A program made the position numbers and the translations under genes. Below, piece after piece: positions 1 to 7,146 of a stretch of DNA of 7,146 bases. This DNA is from Pseudomonadota bacterium (GTDB taxonomy: Bacteria > Pseudomonadota > Gammaproteobacteria > Xanthomonadales > Xanthomonadaceae), in the NCBI GenBank assembly GCA_023391775.1, contig JAEWAG010000246.1:1-7146 (forward strand), read 5' to 3'. The notes below the pieces were generated by a model. It saw only the letters and a program-made list of their open reading frames with translations, made no database searches and was not told the DNA's origin. Every line of letters begins with the position of its first letter. Position 1 is the stretch's first letter.

Positions 1-375
1 CGGCAGCTGGTATTTCATCGAGTACATCACCCCGTGCAGGTTGACGTCGATGACGCGATGCCAGTCGGCCAGCGGATAGTCGGCGGTGGGGTGGCTGGGG
101 CCGCCGATGCCGGCGTTGTTCACCGCCAGGTGCAAGCCGCCGAAGTGGTCCACCGTGGCCTGGACCATGCGTTGCACCGCCGCCGCATCGGACATGTCCA
201 CCTGCAGTGCCAGGGCCCGTCCACCCAGCGCACCGGCCACTGCGCGGGCGCCGGCCAGATCATGGTCGGCCACCGCCACCTGGGCGCCTTCGCGGGCCAG
301 CCGGCGGCACACCGCCGCACCGATGCCCGATGCGCCACCGGTGACGATGGCGACCTGTCCGTCGAACGTATCCAT
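1..375 (-). CDS. Classical SDR-family NAD(P)-dependent oxidoreductase, N-terminal part (cut by left edge)
   Basis: The 125 visible residues form the Rossmann half of a classical short-chain dehydrogenase, a cytosolic oxidoreductase that interconverts alcohols and carbonyls. Seen: the glycine-rich cofactor motif TGGASGIG at residues 12-19, Asp37 at the end of the second strand, Asp60 in the VDMSD segment, NNAG at 86-89, and Asn112 in VIDVNLHG, the first member of the Asn-Ser-Tyr-Lys catalytic tetrad. The Ser and YxxxK residues lie beyond the edge, so activity cannot be confirmed. In this family an acidic residue at the position of Asp37 usually means NAD(H) preference, which is an inference here. 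The start ATG (375-373) is supported by GAGGG 7 nt upstream and by the usual SDR start distance to TGxxxGxG. The substrate cannot be deduced. The gene probably has its own promoter, carrying an FNR-type box, and is not simply an extension of the upstream methyltransferase transcript. Confidence 0.93.
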   Translation of the reverse strand, partial: MDTFDGQVAIVTGGASGIGAAVCRRLAREGAQVAVADHDLAGARAVAGALGGRALALQVDMSDAAAVQRMVQATVDHFGGLHLAVNNAGIGGPSHPTADYPLADWHRVIDVNLHGVMYSMKYQLP

Positions 376-382
376 GGTGCAG

Positions 383-387
383 CCCTC
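383..387 (-). promoter_or_regulatory. Ribosome binding site of the SDR gene
   Basis: Read on the minus strand, GAGGG lies 7 nt before the ATG at 375-373. This is normal Shine-Dalgarno spacing and fixes the SDR start. Confidence 0.65.
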
Positions 388-403
388 GTATGCGGATGCA
401 GGC

Positions 404-409
404 ATCGTC
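404..409 (-). promoter_or_regulatory. Candidate -10 box of the SDR promoter
   Basis: The minus strand reads GACGAT, only 3 of 6 matches to TATAAT. It is proposed because exactly 22 nt separate it from the FNR-type palindrome at 432-445. That is the gap expected when an FNR-class activator is centred at -41.5 (class II). Transcription would then start near 397, leaving a leader of about 22 nt that contains the ribosome binding site. Weak boxes are common at activator-dependent promoters, but the match alone would not justify the call. Confidence 0.3.
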
Positions 410-424
410 CATCGCACGGCGTGA

Positions 425-4123
<3,699 letters not shown>

Positions 4124-4141
4124 GCCGCACCCGGCGGTACC

Positions 4142-4176
4142 CGACGAAGCCCGGCCCCGTGCCGGGCTTCGTCGTT
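4142..4176 (+). terminator. Stem-loop terminator between icd and aceK
   Basis: A perfect 14-bp stem (4142-4155 with 4161-4174) closes a 5-nt loop CCCGT, starting 18 nt after the icd stop. The arms read CGACGAAGCCCGGC and GCCGGGCTTCGTCG. Only two T's follow, so termination may be partial or the structure may mainly protect the icd mRNA 3' end. Short T-tracts are frequent in high-GC gammaproteobacteria. It separates icd from aceK, which has its own candidate promoter 32 nt downstream. Confidence 0.75.
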
Positions 4177-4207
4177 GCGGGATGCGTGGCCCCCCGGCGT
4201 GCACGGC

Positions 4208-4213
4208 TAACAT
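4208..4213 (+). promoter_or_regulatory. -10 box for a probable leaderless aceK transcript
   Basis: TAACAT (4 of 6 matches, TAnnnT type) is followed by exactly 6 nt and then the aceK ATG, the same geometry as at rlmI. No Shine-Dalgarno precedes the start codon and no convincing -35 lies at 16-18 nt. It sits downstream of the icd stem-loop, so aceK could be transcribed independently of icd. Confidence 0.42.
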
Positions 4214-4219
4214 GCGGCC

Positions 4220-5929
4220 ATGGCCCAGCCCGACGTCATCGCCACCCTCGTCCGCGACGCGTTCGACGACTACAACGCCCGCTTCGCCGCGATCAGCCGG
4301 CGCGCGCGGCGGCGCTTCGAAACCTGTGACTGGGCCGGCGCGCGCAGTGACGCGGCCGAACGCCTGGACCTGTACGACCAGTGCGTGGACGAGTGCCGGC
4401 AGCGGCTGGTGGCCCTGCTCGGCCCACGCGCGCGCGACCGCGGGCTGTGGCAGCAGGTGCGCGACGCCTACGCCGGTTCGATCGCCGCGGCGCTCGACAC
4501 CGAGCTGTACAAGACCTTCTTCAACACCCTCACCCGGCGCTTCTTCCGCACCCGCGGCGTGGATGCGGACATCGAGTTCGTGGCGCTGGACATCGAGCCC
4601 ACCGACGCGATCACCCGCCCGGTCGCCCGGCACGCCTATGCGGTCTCCGCCACGCGCCCGGCCGAGGCCTTCGCCCGGGTGCTGGGCGACTACCGCTTCG
4701 ACGTGCCATACGCGCACCAGGCCCGCTGCGCGGCGGCCATCGCCATCCGCCTGCAGGACGACCTGGCGCACTGGGGCGAGCATCCGGTGCGGGCGATCGA
4801 GCTGCTGGACACGGTGTTCTACCGCGAGCGCCGCGCCTATCTGGTGGGGCGGGTGTTCGGCGAGCACCGCTTCTCGCCGTGCGTGGTGGCCCTGGTCAAT
4901 GACGGCCAGGGCATCCGCGCCGAGGCGGTGCTGACCCGGCGCGGCGACGTGGCCCAGCTGTTCGGTGTCTCGCGCAGCTATTTCCAGGCCGACCTGCCGA
5001 CCGTGGGCGACGCGGTGGTGTTCCTGCGCACGATGCTGCCGCACAAGCCGGTGGACGAGATCTACACCGTGCTGGGCCGCGCCAAGCAGGGCAAGACCGA
5101 ACGCTACCGCAGCTTCTTCCGCTACTTCCACGCCCACCCGGCCGAGCGCCTGGTGCCGGCCGAAGGCACGCCGGGCATGGTCATGGCGGTGTTCACCCTG
5201 CCGGGCCAGCCGCTGGTGTTCAAGGTGATCCGCGACCGCTTCGCCTGGCCCAAGCAGGCCACGCCGGCGGACGTGCAGGCGCAGTACGGGCGCGTGTTCC
5301 GGCTGGACCGGGTGGGCCGCCTGCTGGACGCGCAGCCGTTCCGGCACCTGCGCTTCCCGGCGGCGCGCTTCGACCCGGCGCTGCTGCGGCAGCTGCGCGC
5401 CGAATGCGCGGCCAGCGTCTCGGTGGACGGCGAGGACGTGGTGCTGTCCCTGTGCTACGTGCAGCGCCGCCTGCGGCCGCTGGACCTGTACCTGCGCGAG
5501 CAGGGCGCGCAGGCGCGGCGCGAGGCGGTGCTGGACTACGGCCAGGCGATCGTGGACCTGGCGCGCAACGACATCTTCCCCGGCGACATGCTGCTGAAGA
5601 ATTTCGGCGTCTCGCGCCACCGCCGGGTGGTGTTCTACGACTACGACGAGATCCGCGCGGTGTCCGAACTGCGTTTCCGCGACTGGCCGCAGGCCACGAC
5701 CTACGAGGAGCAGGTTGCCGCCGAGCCCTGGTTCCACGTCGGCCCGGACGACGTCTTCCCGGCACGCTTCGGCCAGTTCATGGGCCTGCCGCCGCCGTTG
5801 CTGGCGGCGCTGGAGGCCACCCATCCAGGCCTGTTCCAGCCGCAGTGGTGGCGCGCGCTCCAGTCCCAGCTGCGTGCCGGCCACTGGCCGGACACCCCGC
5901 CGTACCCGGATGCGCTGCGCCTGGCCTGA
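4220..5929 (+). CDS. aceK: Isocitrate dehydrogenase kinase/phosphatase AceK
   Basis: A bifunctional cytosolic enzyme that phosphorylates and dephosphorylates isocitrate dehydrogenase, setting flux between the TCA cycle and the glyoxylate bypass. At 569 residues it is close to E. coli AceK (578) and collinear with it. Residues 1 to about 310 are the N-terminal regulatory domain. The kinase-like domain follows, with the ATP loop [10 protein letters not shown] (316-325), Lys335 in VFKVI, Asp370 in DRVGRLLD (equivalent to E. coli Asp371, needed for phosphatase activity), GDMLLKN with Asp456 and Asn461, and YDYDE (473-477). All key residues appear intact at a -1 offset to E. coli. The start is chosen because [22 protein letters not shown] aligns with the family N-terminus. 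No aceA or aceB is next to it, unlike the enteric aceBAK operon; its partner gene is the monomeric IDH upstream. It ends 3 nt from the convergent oxidoreductase. Confidence 0.96.
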   Translation: MAQPDVIATLVRDAFDDYNARFAAISRRARRRFETCDWAGARSDAAERLDLYDQCVDECRQRLVALLGPRARDRGLWQQVRDAYAGSIAAALDTELYKTFFNTLTRRFFRTRGVDADIEFVALDIEPTDAITRPVARHAYAVSATRPAEAFARVLGDYRFDVPYAHQARCAAAIAIRLQDDLAHWGEHPVRAIELLDTVFYRERRAYLVGRVFGEHRFSPCVVALVNDGQGIRAEAVLTRRGDVAQLFGVSRSYFQADLPTVGDAVVFLRTMLPHKPVDEIYTVLGRAKQGKTERYRSFFRYFHAHPAERLVPAEGTPGMVMAVFTLPGQPLVFKVIRDRFAWPKQATPADVQAQYGRVFRLDRVGRLLDAQPFRHLRFPAARFDPALLRQLRAECAASVSVDGEDVVLSLCYVQRRLRPLDLYLREQGAQARREAVLDYGQAIVDLARNDIFPGDMLLKNFGVSRHRRVVFYDYDEIRAVSELRFRDWPQATTYEEQVAAEPWFHVGPDDVFPARFGQFMGLPPPLLAALEATHPGLFQPQWWRALQSQLRAGHWPDTPPYPDALRLA

Positions 5930-5932
5930 GCG

Positions 5933-6955
5933 TCAGCAAAGGCGCACCACGAGCTTGCCGAAGTTCGAGCCGCGCAGCATGCCGGCCAGCGCCCGCGGTG
6001 CCTGTTCCAGTCCTTCGACCACGTCCTCCCTGTAGCGGATGCTGCCGTCGCCCAGCCACGCGCCCATCTGGCGCAGGAATTCCGGGTACAGCGCCAGGAA
6101 GTCGCCCTGGATGAAGCCGCGCACGGTGACGCGGCGCGACAGCACCAGCGACATCAGCCGCGGCAGCCGGTCCGGTCCCGGCGGTGGCGCGGTGTCGTTG
6201 TAGTGGGCCACCAGCCCGCACACCGGCACGCGCGCATGCTCGTTGAGCAGCGGCATCACCGCATCGAACACATGTCCGCCGACGTTCTCGAAGTAGACGT
6301 CGATGCCGCCGGGCACCGACGCCTGCAGCCGCGCGGCGAATTCCGGGTCGCGATGGTCCAGGGCCACGTCGACGCCGGCCTCCTCGCGCAGCCATGCGGT
6401 CTTGGCGGCGCCGCCGGCGATGGCGACCACGCGTGCGCCCTGCAGCTTCGCGATCTGGGCCACCGTCGCGCCCACCGGCCCGGCCGCCGCCGCCACCACC
6501 ACGGTCTCGCCCGGCTTCGGGCGGCCGATCTCGCGCAGGCCGGCGTAGGCGGTGAACCCGGGCATGCCGTAGACGCCCAGCGCGGTGCTGGGCGGCGGGC
6601 CGGCCGGGTCGATCCGCCGGCGCAGCTGGGCGCCGTCGGCCAGGGCATGGGTCTGCCAGCCGCCGTGCGCCAGCACCAGGTCGCCCGGCTTCCAGTCCGG
6701 ATGCGCCGATTCGAGCACCTCCGACACGGTGCCGCCATCCATCACTTCGCCCAGCGCCACCGGCGGCGCATAGGAGCGGGCATCGTTCATGCGCCCGCGC
6801 ATGTACGGGTCCAGCGACAGCCAGAGGTTGCGCAGCAGCACCTGGCCCGGGCCCGGGGACGGCAGCGGGTGTTGTTCGGTGCGGAAATCGGTGGAGACCG
6901 GCTCGCCCCGGGGGCGGGCGGCCAGCACGATGCGGGTATTGGTGGTTCGGGACAT
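5933..6955 (-). CDS. NADP-dependent MDR-family oxidoreductase (CurA/PTGR-like)
   Basis: A 340-residue, zinc-free medium-chain dehydrogenase/reductase resembling E. coli CurA (345 residues) and prostaglandin reductases, which reduce activated C=C bonds of enones and enals with NADPH. Seen: the subfamily signature LSLDPYMRGRM (46-56), GVYGMPGFTAYAGL (127-140), the Rossmann motif AAAAGPVG (155-162), AIAGGAAKTAWL (178-189) with Lys185 positioned to bind the NADP 2'-phosphate, DVYFENVGG (219-227), and NFGKLVVRL near the C-terminus. No zinc-binding cysteine cluster is present. The ATG at 6955-6953 is chosen because GGAG lies 7 nt upstream and MSRTTNTRIVLAARP is a typical subfamily start; the 32-residue in-frame extension to 7051 is low-complexity and crosses the intergenic region. 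The physiological substrate is unknown; detoxification of reactive carbonyls is a reasonable inference. Divergent from the exported-protein gene at 7072. Confidence 0.93.
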   Translation of the reverse strand: MSRTTNTRIVLAARPRGEPVSTDFRTEQHPLPSPGPGQVLLRNLWLSLDPYMRGRMNDARSYAPPVALGEVMDGGTVSEVLESAHPDWKPGDLVLAHGGWQTHALADGAQLRRRIDPAGPPPSTALGVYGMPGFTAYAGLREIGRPKPGETVVVAAAAGPVGATVAQIAKLQGARVVAIAGGAAKTAWLREEAGVDVALDHRDPEFAARLQASVPGGIDVYFENVGGHVFDAVMPLLNEHARVPVCGLVAHYNDTAPPPGPDRLPRLMSLVLSRRVTVRGFIQGDFLALYPEFLRQMGAWLGDGSIRYREDVVEGLEQAPRALAGMLRGSNFGKLVVRLC

Positions 6956-6962
6956 GGGACGG

Positions 6963-6966
6963 CTCC
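6963..6966 (-). promoter_or_regulatory. Ribosome binding site of the MDR oxidoreductase
   Basis: The minus strand reads GGAG 7 nt before the ATG at 6955-6953. This decides in favour of that start over the in-frame ATG at 7051. Confidence 0.65.
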
Positions 6967-6989
6967 GGTGGGACCCCAGAGGATGGCCA

Positions 6990-7011
6990 CGCCCGTGTCC
7001 AGCGCCCGTGT
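6990..7011. repeat. Nine-base direct repeat in the divergent promoter region
   Basis: CGCCCGTGT occurs at 6990-6998 and again at 7003-7011, separated by CCAG, giving a 13-bp period. It lies between the start codons of the divergent oxidoreductase (6955) and exported-protein (7072) genes, directly beside the inverted repeat at 7012-7027. It may be a regulator-binding repeat or chance. Confidence 0.5.
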
Positions 7012-7027
7012 GCGGCGGTGCCGCCGC
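7012..7027. repeat. Inverted repeat just upstream of the 7072 promoter
   Basis: GCGGCGGTGCCGCCGC has two perfect 7-bp arms around TG. It occupies about -37 to -22 relative to the start predicted from the extended -10 box at 7034-7042, a position typical of an operator. Its pure GC content makes chance occurrence possible. Confidence 0.45.
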
Positions 7028-7033
7028 GGTGCA

Positions 7034-7042
7034 TGCTAGGCT
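7034..7042 (+). promoter_or_regulatory. Extended -10 promoter for the exported-protein gene
   Basis: TGCTAGGCT fits the extended -10 pattern TGn-TAnnnT. No -35 of TTGACA type is seen at 16-18 nt, which extended -10 promoters tolerate. Transcription would begin near 7049, leaving a leader of about 23 nt containing the ribosome binding site. Confidence 0.4.
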
Positions 7043-7060
7043 CGCGCGCATCCTGCAGCT

Positions 7061-7064
7061 GGAG
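7061..7064 (+). promoter_or_regulatory. Ribosome binding site of the exported-protein gene
   Basis: GGAG lies 7 nt before the ATG at 7072, supporting that start codon. Confidence 0.6.
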
Positions 7065-7071
7065 TGGCCGT

Positions 7072-7146
7072 ATGACCCGCAAGCCTCGTTTCCGCGCCTG
7101 TGCGCTGGCCCTGGCCCTGGTGATGGGCGCGCCCCTGGCGCACCCC
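7072..7146 (+). CDS. Secreted protein of unknown function, signal-peptide end only (cut by right edge)
   Basis: Twenty-five codons are visible. They encode a positively charged start (MTRKPRFR), a hydrophobic core of Ala, Leu, Val and Met (residues 9-19) and an Ala-containing end (GAPLAHP), i.e. the shape of a Sec signal peptide with possible cleavage after the ALA-like P-L-A at 21-23. No lipobox cysteine is present in the visible part. The start is supported by GGAG 7 nt upstream and an extended -10 box. The mature protein lies outside the window, so its function cannot be named. It would be exported to the periplasm or beyond. Confidence 0.72.
   Translation, partial: MTRKPRFRACALALALVMGAPLAHP

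Noticed and set aside
6956..7051. N-terminal extension of the MDR oxidoreductase to the ATG at 7051.
   Set aside because: The added 32 residues are not family-like, cover the divergent promoter elements and lack a ribosome binding site, while the ATG at 6955 has GGAG 7 nt upstream.
5778..7082. A 434-codon minus-strand frame over the oxidoreductase.
   Set aside because: It is in a different frame from the MDR motifs and has the Arg/Gly/Ala composition of a shadow frame.

Overview
The window is about 70% GC and densely coded, with short intergenic gaps. The gene content and style suggest a gammaproteobacterium of the Xanthomonadaceae/Lysobacteraceae type (Stenotrophomonas, Lysobacter, Luteimonas or Pseudoxanthomonas relatives): a monomeric isocitrate dehydrogenase directly upstream of AceK, TAnnnT -10 boxes placed for leaderless start codons, and no mobile elements. 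The genus cannot be fixed from the sequence alone. It reads as ordinary core or near-core chromosome, not an accessory island.

Layout from left to right: (1) 1-375, minus strand, N-terminal part of a classical short-chain dehydrogenase (SDR) running off the left edge. Its promoter region holds an exact FNR/ANR-type palindrome at 432-445. (2) 506-1684, minus strand, an RlmI-type 23S rRNA cytosine-C5 methyltransferase whose start codon sits 6 nt after a TACAAT box with no Shine-Dalgarno, i.e. a probable leaderless mRNA. (3) 1685-1897, a divergent promoter region with a GC-rich imperfect inverted repeat. (4) 1898-4123, plus strand, a complete monomeric NADP-dependent isocitrate dehydrogenase, followed by a perfect 14-bp stem-loop. 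(5) 4220-5929, plus strand, aceK, isocitrate dehydrogenase kinase/phosphatase, also with a leaderless-type start. (6) 5933-6955, minus strand, an NADP-dependent MDR-family oxidoreductase of the CurA/PTGR type, tail to tail with aceK across 3 nt. (7) 6956-7071, a divergent promoter region with a direct repeat and an inverted repeat. (8) 7072-7146, plus strand, the first 25 codons of a secreted protein, cut by the right edge.

The functional core is the icd-aceK pair at the branch between the TCA cycle and the glyoxylate bypass. AceK classically switches dimeric (E. coli-type) isocitrate dehydrogenase on and off, but its neighbour here is the unrelated-looking ~80 kDa monomeric enzyme. That pairing, the perfect FNR box in front of the SDR gene and the two leaderless promoters are the points most worth checking. 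I found no CRISPR array, tRNA, rRNA, insertion sequence or new defence system.
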